This document shows, piece by piece, positions 49,833 to 60,700 of a stretch of DNA of 64,000 nt. The position numbers and the translations under genes were made by a program. The notes under the pieces are model-generated. The model had not been told where the DNA came from. It did no database searches and saw only the letters and a program-made list of their open reading frames with translations. Each line of letters begins with the position of its first letter. The first letter of the stretch is position 1. This DNA is from a virus. The stretch is taken from positions 124,001 through 188,000 of the IMG/VR virus record IMGVR_UViG_3300035212_003113, one strand, 5' to 3'.

Positions 49833-51844
49833 TTCCATTAAAGATGCACATGGTGAATTTCGGTCCCTATGCGGATTCCGCAGTAGACTTTAACTTTAAG
49901 TCTGCTCTCGTTGTTGGCGAGAACTCTTCTGTTTCGGGTGCCAGCAATGGCACTGGCAAGAGTACTATATTTCAGGCACTGACATGGGTCCTCACTGGCA
50001 GCTCTCGTTACAAGAATTCAAACTCAATTATCCGAGACGGCACCGATGCTGCAAAGGTAACACTTCTTTTTAAAGTTGGCGAGGAGCATTATCAGATTAT
50101 TCGTGGTCGAAACAGAACGAACAAGCAGACGCTTGATTTTAATAAGGTTCTGCCGGATGGCAAACTTGAGCCGGTAAAGGCAGATACGAACTCAAAGTTA
50201 GACGAAAAGATCGCAGAGGTCACCCGTGTTCGTTACGACTCGTTTGTTAATACCGCGTACTTTGCGCAGAATACGATATCCGAGTTTATGTATGGCACCA
50301 GCTCTGTTCGGCAGAAGTTGATTGCAGAGATCCTGTCAATGGACAGGTGGAATAGCTACGCGAAGAATGCCGCCACGCATCTAGCCGACACAGAGCGCGA
50401 GCTAGAGATGGCGCGTTACAAGGCAAGCGTATTTGGCAACCTTGCAGAGCAAAAGAAAAAGGCAGCAGCTGACCGCGAGACGGCCGAGGTCACTGCTGCT
50501 TCGCTCCTCCAGAAGATTGCAGAACTGGAGTCCGCGGAAGAAGCAGTCAGGACAGCGGCGGCCAGTGAGGCCGGACGGGTGCAGGCTGCAGCAACTAGGT
50601 CCGCACTACAGCAGCTGTTGGCATCTGCCCAGCGTGGCGCGGCAGACGCGCGAAAAGCATCTACAGATGCGGATGCACATGTACAGCGTATCGATGCAGA
50701 CATCTTGTCACTTGCGTCTGCTGTAGTCGAGCCGGGTGCGAGGCCAGATGTATCGGCAGCAATTGCACAGCGCTTGGCGGAGCGTCGCGGCGATCTTGCG
50801 GTAATTCAGCGCCGTGTCGCTGCGATGGAGGCCGGCAAGTGCGACACCTGCGGTTCATCCTGGGGTCATGATCATAGCTCGGAAATCGAATCCCTGCGAG
50901 CGCAGGCCAACGACTTACGTAATCGTATTTCGGTTGGCGAAGGTAAACTAGCAGAGGCGAGGGCCGCAGAGCTTGCCTGGGACCAAGCCAACTCTAAGTA
51001 CATGACAGCTATCAACAGGCGCGACAGCTTGGTGCGAGAGCTCGAGTCCGCTAGCGCTGCAGCTCGATCCGCTGCAAATCGTATAGCCGCAGCAGAAGCA
51101 GAATTACGCAGTGCAGAGGGCAAGCTGGCATCTGCGCCTGAGCCGCCTGTCGGCGCTTCTGATGCTATCGATAAACTAAAGAAGATACAGGCCGATCTTA
51201 GTGCATCTCGACAGAAGCACTCAACCTGCATGGCGAGCCTTGGTCAGCTGTCCGCTAAAGCTGATTTACTACAGCAGCAGGAGACCGAGTTCTCTGTCTT
51301 AGCCGTCAGAACGGTAGAGCTAGAAAAAGAAGTAAATCTGTACACTGCTCTTTCTAAGCATTTTTCAAAAACCGGCATCCAGGCATCAATTCTGGATACG
51401 GTTGTCTCCGAGATTGAGACGCTCAGCAATACATTCTTGAGGCGCCTAAGCCACAAGCCATTCAGCATTCGTTTCATCACTCAGAAGCAGGACACGAAAG
51501 GCCAGATGAAGGAGACCCTGGATGTAGAGGTAATGAGCCCCGGGTCGATTAAGTACATCGAGGATTTGAGCGGTGGAGAGCAGTTCAGGGTCGCATTCAG
51601 TGTTCGCCTTGCCCTTGCTGCAGTACAGGCCCGGCGTCAGGGCGGCGAGCTAACACTGCTGTTGCTCGACGAGGTGTCGAGCAGCCTTGATAAGGTTGGA
51701 ATCGAGACGTTTGTCAGCATAGTAAAAGAGTTGCAGAAAACCATGATCGTCATGCTAATTACTCATGATGATTCTCTCAAAGAGCACTTCGACAATGTTA
51801 TTAAGGTTAGCAGCGACGGACAAGTAGCAAAGATCATTCAATAG
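49829..51844 (+). CDS. SbcC/Rad50-type ATPase (T4 gp46 equivalent)
   Basis: The ATPase/tether half of the Mre11-Rad50-like complex, 671 residues, shorter than cellular SbcC. Walker A is GASNGTGKST (37-46). Two coiled-coil arms rich in Ala/Glu/Arg flank the zinc hook CDTC (338-341). The ABC signature LSGGEQFRVAFS and Walker B LLLLDEVSSSLD lie near the C-terminus. It starts by ATGA overlap with the nuclease gene and is followed by a strong terminator, marking the end of the bS21-independent unit that begins with clpP. Confidence 0.95.
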   Translation: MIPLKMHMVNFGPYADSAVDFNFKSALVVGENSSVSGASNGTGKSTIFQALTWVLTGSSRYKNSNSIIRDGTDAAKVTLLFKVGEEHYQIIRGRNRTNKQTLDFNKVLPDGKLEPVKADTNSKLDEKIAEVTRVRYDSFVNTAYFAQNTISEFMYGTSSVRQKLIAEILSMDRWNSYAKNAATHLADTERELEMARYKASVFGNLAEQKKKAAADRETAEVTAASLLQKIAELESAEEAVRTAAASEAGRVQAAATRSALQQLLASAQRGAADARKASTDADAHVQRIDADILSLASAVVEPGARPDVSAAIAQRLAERRGDLAVIQRRVAAMEAGKCDTCGSSWGHDHSSEIESLRAQANDLRNRISVGEGKLAEARAAELAWDQANSKYMTAINRRDSLVRELESASAAARSAANRIAAAEAELRSAEGKLASAPEPPVGASDAIDKLKKIQADLSASRQKHSTCMASLGQLSAKADLLQQQETEFSVLAVRTVELEKEVNLYTALSKHFSKTGIQASILDTVVSEIETLSNTFLRRLSHKPFSIRFITQKQDTKGQMKETLDVEVMSPGSIKYIEDLSGGEQFRVAFSVRLALAAVQARRQGGELTLLLLDEVSSSLDKVGIETFVSIVKELQKTMIVMLITHDDSLKEHFDNVIKVSSDGQVAKIIQ

Positions 51845-51849
51845 GTTAT

Positions 51850-51876
51850 AAGGCCGGCTATTAATGCCGGCCTTTT
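51850..51876 (+). terminator. Rho-independent terminator
   Basis: Perfect 9-bp stem AAGGCCGGC / GCCGGCCTT with a 7-base loop and TTTT, 5 bases after the Rad50-like gene. Confidence 0.9.
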
Positions 51877-51909
51877 ACTATGTAATGAGTATTTGCGAAG
51901 AGGAACGAC

Positions 51910-52227
51910 GTGGATGTGCTAGCCTTTATGCAGCCAGAGACTACCAATAGCCTTGCAGCTATAAAGATGCTGGGATTCGAAGGAGCCCAGCGCGCAGCAT
52001 TTGTTAGAGCTATGGCGTGTGTCAGTCCGCGAGAAGAGGCATTGCGATGCCTTAAACTCTCAAGATCGTACTTAAAGGATGCTCGTCTTTTTGAGTTCTC
52101 TAGCGGTCTTAATTCCAGATACCTGCTGCTTGCCAGTTTCTACAGAGTACTGGCTCACCGGGTTTATAGGGCAGCGGGCGCAGGCGAGGAAGGCATTCGG
52201 CAGGGATTCTTGAGAGTGGTGAAATGA
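51910..52227 (+). CDS. Hypothetical helical protein
   Basis: A 105-residue protein from GTG 51910, with AGAGG 6 bases upstream. It looks like two or three helices (AAIKMLGFEGAQRAAFVRAM and SRYLLLASFYRVLAHRVYRAA). Function unknown. It overlaps the next gene by 4 bases. Confidence 0.5.
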   Translation: MDVLAFMQPETTNSLAAIKMLGFEGAQRAAFVRAMACVSPREEALRCLKLSRSYLKDARLFEFSSGLNSRYLLLASFYRVLAHRVYRAAGAGEEGIRQGFLRVVK

Positions 52228-53108
52228 CTATTTCTAGCCTTATATTCGAAGAATCCGAGGACCAGATAATATCTGGCTTCCCTGTGCGCGTATCGATTCT
52301 AGCATCTGAAGCTTCTGCGATTATATATTTTACGACCGATGGTTCGTCTCCCGACCCACTGTCAAATGTGTATATTGAGCCGGTACTGCTGCCTACTGAT
52401 GGCTCCCCGTTTACCCTAAGCGCTATTGCCTATTCAGATGTCGATGGGTATTATGTCCCGAGTAGCATAATTACCTATACATGGACGCTTGACAATACGG
52501 CTTACTTTGAGCAGCGCAAGTCGCATAAAGCAGGAATAGCATATATATATCCAGGTGGCCAGGACATACCGTTTTGGTATGACTTCGAGGGAAATCCGGC
52601 CACATATATTGATGAAGATCCTTACTATATTCCTTTTCTAATTTCCGACCGAGACGCGCAAGGTCGCCCGCAGTCTAGCGCGTACAATAACGAGATCGCG
52701 GGTCCATCTAATACGGACATGTCATACCTGAGTACTCTTGGGTCTGACAACTTCAATCCTGATGCACACATAATAGTGATCGATACCCGCCCTGGATCCG
52801 AAAGGGCCCCATCGGTAACCGTTATAAACGGTCCGTACATGACGTTGCGCAATCCGGACCGGTACTACCGCGGTATAGATTACAGGGCTGTAGACGTATC
52901 GAATCACACGTCCGGTCAGCATATTCAGAGCTTTTATAACCGGAAGACCGGAACTCACGTAGCTTATTATTTTGATACCGTTGACGCCCGCTGGATAAAG
53001 TCTATAAGCTATGTTCCGGTTGTAGAAAACAAAGAGAGGCCGTTGCCAGTTTACCAGCGGCCGCTGGTTTTCCAGTGGAACCTTTTCGGCAGGTTCAATA
53101 CGTTCTAG
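52224..53108 (+). CDS. Structural protein with CHB_HEX_C-like beta domain
   Basis: A 294-residue protein. Residues about 15-95 match the beta-sandwich appended to chitobiases and many phage surface proteins (IIYFTTDGSSPDPLSNVY, then SPFTLSAIAY). The rest is Tyr/Asp/Pro-rich and beta-like, with no catalytic motif, and ends in LVFQWNLFGRFNTF. It is probably a minor virion protein such as a decoration, neck or fibre-associated component. It sits alone among DNA-repair genes, suggesting that late and recombination genes are mixed here. Confidence 0.65.
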   Translation: MTISSLIFEESEDQIISGFPVRVSILASEASAIIYFTTDGSSPDPLSNVYIEPVLLPTDGSPFTLSAIAYSDVDGYYVPSSIITYTWTLDNTAYFEQRKSHKAGIAYIYPGGQDIPFWYDFEGNPATYIDEDPYYIPFLISDRDAQGRPQSSAYNNEIAGPSNTDMSYLSTLGSDNFNPDAHIIVIDTRPGSERAPSVTVINGPYMTLRNPDRYYRGIDYRAVDVSNHTSGQHIQSFYNRKTGTHVAYYFDTVDARWIKSISYVPVVENKERPLPVYQRPLVFQWNLFGRFNTF

Positions 53109-53176
53109 GCCGTCTGCGCAAAATCTGCAAACCACTAATATAGGTAGGACCCGAAACCTATGATTGGTGGTATAAA

Positions 53177-53947
53177 TTGACTCTAAAAGTTTCAGTAAGC
53201 AGCTTAGATACGTACGAGAGCTGCCCTCGTAAATACAAATTTCAGCAAATCGACAGGCTTCCGAGGAAAAGCTGGGAGCATCTGGACGTCGGCAACTACG
53301 TCCACGAGGTGCTAGAGCATTTTCACAAAGAGCTGAATGCGGATGCCAGTCAGCAGCCAGAGGCACTACTGAAGCGCCTTGCGAAGTCCACTTGGGAGAA
53401 GTTTGAGAAAAAGATCTCCGTAGAGGGCCAGGAGAAGAGCAAGGGACTGCTGAAGTCTTATTTGGCGCATATAAATAGCACAGGCTGGCCCACGGTCCTC
53501 GCCACAGAGGATCGATTTAGTATACAGATTAACGAGAATCTGCTGATTCGTGGTGTAGTTGATCGCATCGATAGGGACGGGGATAATTATATAATCTTAG
53601 ATTACAAAACGGGCCAGTCGAAGTACCTCGACAAATTCCAGCTCCAGGTCTACGGCATGCACCTCAAGAACATGGTTCCTGACCTCAAAGAATACGAAGG
53701 CGTATACCTAGTCTTGCCGGAAGGTCCTAAAAAACTTAGTTATAAGATTACTCTAGATGATGTCGAGGAGGCCAAGGCGGACATTATTAAGACCGCAGAG
53801 CAGATCGCAAGCGACCGTACCTGGGCACCAAAGCCAACGTTTCTCTGCAAATACTGTGACTATATTGATGCTTGCCCAGACGCTTGGGGCAAGTCTAAGT
53901 CGAGTGAGGCAGATCTAGTTAAGATTTCAGGCAGAAAGAAGTTTTGA
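53177..53947 (+). CDS. Cas4/AddB-type PD-(D/E)XK nuclease with Fe-S cysteines
   Basis: A 256-residue RecB-family exonuclease. Nuclease residues are H43 (GNYVHEVLE), D129 (GVVDRID) and D142-x-K144 (LDYKTGQ), with QLQVYG as the following QxxxY motif. Four cysteines, C16 in ESCPRKY and C224, C227 and C233 in FLCKYCDYIDACP, are placed as in Cas4 and AddB, where they hold a 4Fe-4S cluster. It starts at TTG 53177 behind GGTGG. No cas genes or CRISPR array are nearby, so a role in phage recombination or DNA processing with SbcCD is more likely than adaptation. Confidence 0.92.
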   Translation: MTLKVSVSSLDTYESCPRKYKFQQIDRLPRKSWEHLDVGNYVHEVLEHFHKELNADASQQPEALLKRLAKSTWEKFEKKISVEGQEKSKGLLKSYLAHINSTGWPTVLATEDRFSIQINENLLIRGVVDRIDRDGDNYIILDYKTGQSKYLDKFQLQVYGMHLKNMVPDLKEYEGVYLVLPEGPKKLSYKITLDDVEEAKADIIKTAEQIASDRTWAPKPTFLCKYCDYIDACPDAWGKSKSSEADLVKISGRKKF

Positions 53948-53956
53948 GGAAAGCAT

Positions 53957-54745
53957 ATGAACATTGACGGCACATACAAAGTAGGCAATAACAAGTATAT
54001 CTACCTAAACAGCCGAACAGGCGAGGGCTTTAGCAAGCTGATCGGCCTAATGCGAGGCTTCCTTAATTACCAGCTATCTATAATGGAGTTTCCGAGCTTT
54101 GGGCGGGACGATCTTGAGCAGGAGATGCTGGCACTGGCCATGGAGGCCCTGCCGCGGTACGACGAGAGTAAGCCTGCGAATTTGCTCACCTTTCTACAGA
54201 ACCACGTGAAAAATCGTCTGATCAATATGTGTAAGTTCTACAGTGAGAAGCGGCGCTGTGCTACCCACGTGGACAGCGGCATGCAGAAGGTTCGTTGTAA
54301 TTCGTGCCGCACGTTCTTCAGGGCTCGGAACGAAGTAGAGACCCTGTCCTGTGCAAAGTGCGGCGAGTCAGCTGCTCGAAATAGTGGGATGTGGAAGTTT
54401 TATAATCTGATTGCCATTCCTGGCCAGATTCCGGTTAATGACAGTGACGTACCAATTGAGCAGGAAATCGACCCAGACCTGTCGCAATTTACCGCAATAG
54501 GATGCGCTGGCGGCCCGATTACAGTGGATCATAACATTGATATTTCACGGCTTTTGGACAAGGAAGACGAAGTAAATAAATCAATAATCAATCTAGTTTG
54601 TCAGGGATACAGCCGGGCAGAGATCGCGATTAGACTTAATTTGAGTTCTTCAATTGTAAGTAAAAATCTGACGGATGTCTGCAACAGGCTAAGAAATAGG
54701 ATAACAGAGGATGGTAATGAATTTTCAGCTCTTCAAGACGGCTAA
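53957..54745 (+). CDS. Phage RNA polymerase sigma factor with zinc-ribbon insertion
   Basis: A 262-residue sigma-70-type factor. Region 2 is at about 50-98 (FGRDDLEQEMLALAMEAL, RYDESKPANLLTFLQNHVKNRL). A zinc ribbon, C114-x2-C117 and C132-x2-C135, is inserted between regions 2 and 4. Region 4 helix-turn-helix is at about 207-248 (IINLVCQGYSRAEIAI, RLNLSSSIVSKNL). It probably directs host RNA polymerase to phage middle or late promoters, like T4 gp55, which also lies near gp46/47. GAGGAAAG precedes the ATG, and the giant gene begins inside its 3' end. Confidence 0.88.
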   Translation: MNIDGTYKVGNNKYIYLNSRTGEGFSKLIGLMRGFLNYQLSIMEFPSFGRDDLEQEMLALAMEALPRYDESKPANLLTFLQNHVKNRLINMCKFYSEKRRCATHVDSGMQKVRCNSCRTFFRARNEVETLSCAKCGESAARNSGMWKFYNLIAIPGQIPVNDSDVPIEQEIDPDLSQFTAIGCAGGPITVDHNIDISRLLDKEDEVNKSIINLVCQGYSRAEIAIRLNLSSSIVSKNLTDVCNRLRNRITEDGNEFSALQDG

Positions 54746-57700
54746 GCTACAGAACGAGATCACCCTTCCCCGGACCGACTTCCTTGTAGAGGTATTGCGG
54801 AGCATCATTGCTCCGCTTTACCTTATGAATGACAAGGCTCATCCGGAGCTTAATGGCATTGCCGAAGCACTGGCCTCTTATTACGAAGAGAGTCAGCCAG
54901 GAGAACTGGTGTTCAGGAGCACGCGTTCGCGTGATCCATATGAGCTGTTCAATCCCAAACTATTGAATCTAAAGCTATCGGATGTCCGCGGCATTGCCTC
55001 CAAGGTCTCTAATAGCTCTATTGAGTTGACAGACAAAAGCATTATCAGTCTGATAGATCTCGTAATGCACGAGACGATCTACATTTGCTGGCTAGAGTTT
55101 TGTGCAATGCATCCCGGTCTTAGCTTTTTCGCTGGAGCCGAGGGCCTTTCTCCGGCAGAGCTGATTAAGACAGCCGTTGAGCAGGTAGAGGCGGGAGAAG
55201 AGGATGGAGAAAGCGAACAGCCAGCAGGCAAGGACAGGAATACGGGCAGGCGTATAAAAAGGAACAATGAAGTTCTAAAGACTAACCTTGGTCCTTCTTA
55301 TGATCAAGTTCGTAGAGCCAAGGCGGCATTGGCGTATCGCGCTGCATTCAATGGCTATACCCATAAAGGCTGGATGGACCTTATGCCATCGCACCAAGTG
55401 CAGACCCCCAAAGGCCTAAAGACCAAGGTGATAAGCACTGCTACCAGAGATGCGTTAAAAAATAAAAGCTTTAACATGATGGTGTTTTGGGCAGATAGCT
55501 CGGACCACGTCTCAAACGTAATGGCCAATATAGCCGAAAGGCTTGATCGCGGCGAGCGTCCGAACGTAGATGGCATGCCGCTGACTCGCAATCCTGTTGC
55601 ATCAAACGCAATTTACACAAATCCTGATTACTACTATACTGCTGGACAGAGCAAGGTCAGCCCCGCTGCCATCTATTCTGCATTCAACCTCGGGCACTCG
55701 GAGACAGTTGCCACACAGGCCGCAAACATGGGCCTGCTTAAGCACAAGCTTCTCTTTGGAGAAGAGGGTGACAGAGAGACGTTAATCTCTGGTTATGCAC
55801 AGTCTGCAATCGGCGCTCACAAGCGCATCCGCTCGGCATTCGGCAAGAATCCGGAACTCCTAAAGGATAAGCTGTCCTCTGTTCTAGTTGACGGCTTTAA
55901 TTTTCATGTCGAGCTGATGAAGAGCAATGGCGTGAATTCTCTTGAGTACCTGAATATCTTCAAGGCTCTGTCCAATAGTTCGTTTAAATCTTTTGCGGAT
56001 AGATTTCTCGCTCGCATAGTGGCGTCTTTGCGCACAGACTATGCATCGCTCCAACAGGCAAGCCAAGACTCATTCAACATTGTAGAAAAGCATATCTTAG
56101 AGTCCAAGACAGAGTTTGAGGGGCTTGCATCAGAGCTCCGGCACATGATGATTAGCGACGAAGACATGGCCAAGATCAATTCCGGCATGGGGTACTCTGA
56201 CTTCTTGCACTTCTTTGCGGAGATTGAGCTGAATCTGCCGAGCTATCTCCACTCCAAGTTTTCACAAGAAAACGTAAATAGCTTTTTTGCACCAGTTCCT
56301 GTTCTCAATACAGAGGCCTCTATAAAGCTCGGAGATAAAGAAATTAGGGCTAGCAACATGGTAGAGTCCTTCTTGGGCACCGCCAAAGAGAAGCAGAATC
56401 CCGATGAGCTAAAGTTTGAAAGTGCGGTCGCGCAGGCACTGAAAACACTTTCTTCGAAAAAAGTTAAGATGTCGCAAGATTCCATCAGTCTAATCCGCTC
56501 TGCATTAGAGTCGGTTTCTAAGCCGAACAGGCTCATGATGCCAGATGTTGATTTCGAAAGCGCCATCAAAGATCTTCAGACGCTGCAGAATGCGATCAAG
56601 CAGGGCGTAGAATTGGCTCCAGAGCAGGTAGACGCGATGCTAAAGGGCTTGCAGGTCCGCAATATCTATAGCAAAGAGTCGGCCCCAGAAGATATTCGCG
56701 AGGTATCTGCCAAGGCCGCAGCTGCCGTTGCAGATCACGGGTACAAGGATACGCTGTTCAATGTGTTTTCTCACTCTACGGTCGCATTGAGAAATCTATA
56801 CGTACAGACAAAGCAGCTCTCGATACTGCTCGCCAGCAAAAGAAAAAACAAAGAGCAGACGAGTGCTGCTCAAAAGCAGTGGAGAGAGGCTCCTAGTGGA
56901 AGCAGGGACCAGGGCATTGCATTCAAGATGCGAAATCTCTTAGAGACAGAAGGAAAAGACATAGATGCGCAGATCTCTGCTGCGCGTAAGTCGGTTTCAG
57001 TAAGACTGGAGCAGCTACTGCGAGGCGCCAAGGAAGACGAAAAGTCTTCTGCTTTGGCCGGAACAGGCCTGAAAAAAACTTCTGAGAAGGTCGTGGGAGA
57101 AATAAGGCTTGCTCTTGCCGAGGGCAAAACTTACAAAAAGCTTGATCGTGATGCAATGCTCAGTATTGTCAACGCTTATGACATGTCTGAGTCAGGTAGA
57201 CTTAATATTGAGGCGAGCCTGTTAGAGGGGATGCTCACCGCGCACGCTACCGCTGGGACACCGCTGTCTGCAGATGGCAAAATTCTAACTACTGCAGATC
57301 TAAGCAATGCTTGCCGCGCATTGGTGCAAAACAAGCAGACTGAGGCCGACTATGACACAATATCTGCATTTCTAGCGTCGTCATTCAGTGACGACTTTAA
57401 CCCAGATTTGCCTACGCAAACGTACTCGGACTTCTTTGGAGCTCAAAAGGAGTACCGAGGAACTCTTTCTGTTCTAAAGCCTGACTCAAATGAGCCAGAT
57501 GAAGAGGCAGATCCTATCTTGCACCTAGGCGTAGGTAGCGTGCCGTTTACTGTCGATACGGTACTTGAGAAGTTTATCGGAGATGTCTCTGGCCATGCCC
57601 TAAACAACCAACTTTTAACAAATGCCGTCTCTAGCCAGTTTTCTGCAAACAAGGAGAGGATTGAAAAAGAGATCGAAGAGAACTTTGAAGTAGATAGTGA

Positions 57701-60700
57701 CTCGGGCCTTACCAAGGGCACAAGAGACGACTTAAATGAAAAAATAAGACAGCTTGATTCGTCGTCAATATTGGGGCAGCACGGCCTCGATCTTGAGCCA
57801 CAAGCCGATGAAATTGCGAAATGGGGAACTGGGCCAGATGCTCGAGCCTCAGAGATAAAGTTCCGTATTGCGGCACTGGGCAGATTTCTTGGCAAGCGAA
57901 CGCGCTCCTCTGTAATAGCTGTCCTTGAAAAGACAATCAATCCTGGTATTAAGACAAAGAAGAAAGATGGCTCAGAGGAGGATTCGTATTTTGATGAGTC
58001 TTATTACGACCCCCTCTTGACTCTAGTCTCCAGAGAGATGAGACTTGCTCTTGAGACAGAGATCCAGGACGCAGTAGTTGCGCGCTATAAGCGTGGCAAA
58101 TTTAGAGAAACCACTAGCCTCGAACAGGCAGAGGGCGGAGCTGCCCGGGTCGATGAGTCCGAGGGGGACATCTCGGAGAAGAAAAAGAAGACCGTGAAAG
58201 AGGATGCTGGAGAATCTGTTGTCAGAGGAGAGGATATAAAGCAGTACGTATCTCGTTGGATTCAGTACCCTAATTACGGTGTCCGCGGAGGTCTGACTTC
58301 CTACTCAATGGCAGGAGTGATTGCTGATGCGCTCGAGAAGCGTGACTCTGGAGATGCCGGCCCTTTTTCCAATGCCATATCTTCTGGTTCTAAGCTTTCC
58401 TCTGATACGGTCAAGCTAAACAGCCTTCCGCAATTCGTAAGAGTTCTAAAGAATATGGCCAAGCTCGCCACTGGTTATCAGCTGTTCTATGTTCCAGCTG
58501 CCAAGAATCTTTCCCAGATTCTTGCGATCAGCAAGAAGAGTGGAGGTCTTTCTAGCCATCGCGAGATTGCTATTGACATAGGCGTTTATTGCGATCCGCT
58601 GACTGCAGCCAAGAACCTTGCCCGTGGAGCTAAGATCGGTGACACATTCAAGGAGGCCTTTGATCGCTTACTTATCAAGGTCGGAGACGAAAAGACAGAT
58701 AGCTATGAAGAGTGGCGAAATGCCGTCATAGAAGTGTCAAATTACTCTGTTGGCTCAAGGAGAAAGGCGGTATCAGGCTTGCACCAGCTTTCTACCGAGG
58801 ACAAGGATTTTCTAGATTCTCTTTTGGACAGAAAGTACGAACCAAGCCTATCATGGGGAGGAGACATGTACTCTGACTCAGAGAGGACGAGGTTGCGTGT
58901 GATCGGAAAAATTCTCCTGGAGCCTCGCCAGATTCCATGGTTAAAAGAATTCGTACAAGTTACCAAGGATCCGCAGCTGCTAGATGCCATGAAAAAGCGC
59001 TTTCCCAAAAAAGCAGAGGTCCTTGGAAAAGAGTTGGAAGACCTAGAGAAAAGCGTCGAGATGCGCAAAGCGTTCGCGTACGAGGCAAATGCCGCCCGCG
59101 ACCAGGAACCCGCATCTACCGGCACAGATCTTGTGAAGATTTTTCTTTCTGCCTATGCAAAACTAAATCATATTGATGCAGAAAAGAAGAAAACCTATAG
59201 AGCAGCTGTGTCCAAGGTGTCATCCGAAGTAAGGCCGAATGATCTAGTGCTGGCAATTTCTCGAGACACGAAATGCCAGGCGGCGACGGACTCTATGCTA
59301 GATAATTTACTCGAAAGCGGCGGAAAGCTAATCAACTCTGCTCTTGCGGGCGTTGCCGGCTACAAAGATATGGAGAGCGCAAAGGCAGACCCGTCTTTCA
59401 AGATAAAACTGCGCGAAGGCTTTTTGCAAAAACTATCTAAAGACCCATACTTTATCATTTCCTTTAAGGCTGGGCTAGAAGATCTATTTGGAGATGATTT
59501 CGATGACGCTGGCGAAGCCAAAGCGATATCCGCTGCGCTCAGCACGACAGGAGAGGTAGTACAGGATAACCGCGAAGTGGTAACGGGCGCACTTCTTGCC
59601 GCAGTGGGCGAGACGTGGAGGATTGTTCTCGGGGTTGCCTCCAAGGATGACGCATCGCGCGCAGCTGTCGACTCGCACGAATCGACCGCGCTTGCCGCCG
59701 TCGAGGGCTTTGCCAGAGTGCAGGGCGATCACCTGTCCAAGTATTCTGACGGGGTTTCGGTAAGAGATGCGATCCGCAGTGCCTGCGGAGCTAATGCAAA
59801 CCTAAATAAATTCATTGGCATGGTTGCCATGAAATACACAGGCGAAACGTTGCTCGGTGGGGAGAAGATTGAAGCGACGCGAACAATGATGAGTGATATG
59901 GCTTCTCTGTTCACTCCGAACTCAGAGCAGGTAAAGAAGTTTATAGAGACTGGCGACACCGCGCCAACTGCTTCTAAGACAATAAGAAGAAATGCGCCTG
60001 CTGCTCCGCCACAGCCAGTTGTTCGTCCGCCAGGTTTTTATGAAAATCTTTGCGAGGATGCTCAGTCTGTAGTTACGCAAGTCCTCGATTACTTTAATGC
60101 ATCTGAGGCTGTCCGTGACCGCGTTTTTGAGGCCAAGCAAGCAGCATCACGCGCCACTGCAAACTCGCAGGATAATCAGATCCGCCAGTTGTTTGAAGAG
60201 ATTAGCGTGGCAACAATGCCTGTGGCTGGTGCCCTGTCTCAGTATAAAACCGCATATCAGCTACATGCTAAGCATATACTTGAAAGGGCGAATGAGCTTA
60301 CTGGCATAATGAAGCAGGCATATCCCGATATTCACAATGTCCTTGACGAGATCTCTGCCAAAGGTATGGATCTTGCTCGAATCACTGACGAAGATCTTAA
60401 GAACTTGATTGCTGGAGATATGGCAAAAAATGCTCCAGAGGTCAAAGCATTTGTCTCTGCAGTGTCGACCGAGGGGGTTGACGCAGTCGTAGCGGCTACG
60501 CGTCGACAGGTCTACAGTGGAGTTGTGCCAAAAGGCAAGAAGATCGTAAGCCCTGCAGAAAGGGACAGGGCAAATATCACTCTGGACAAAATCTCTGCAG
60601 AGATAAAAAAATATCTTGATGTCAACGGACTAAACCTACTTGGCGACGAGGTGCTTAACAGCAGGATCTTGAGAGCTATCGGAATGGACGTTCTTAATGT

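Noticed and set aside
53177-53947. Reading the Cas4-like nuclease as part of a CRISPR system
   Set aside because: No repeat-spacer array, cas1/cas2 or effector genes are in the window; the family is common in phage recombination systems.
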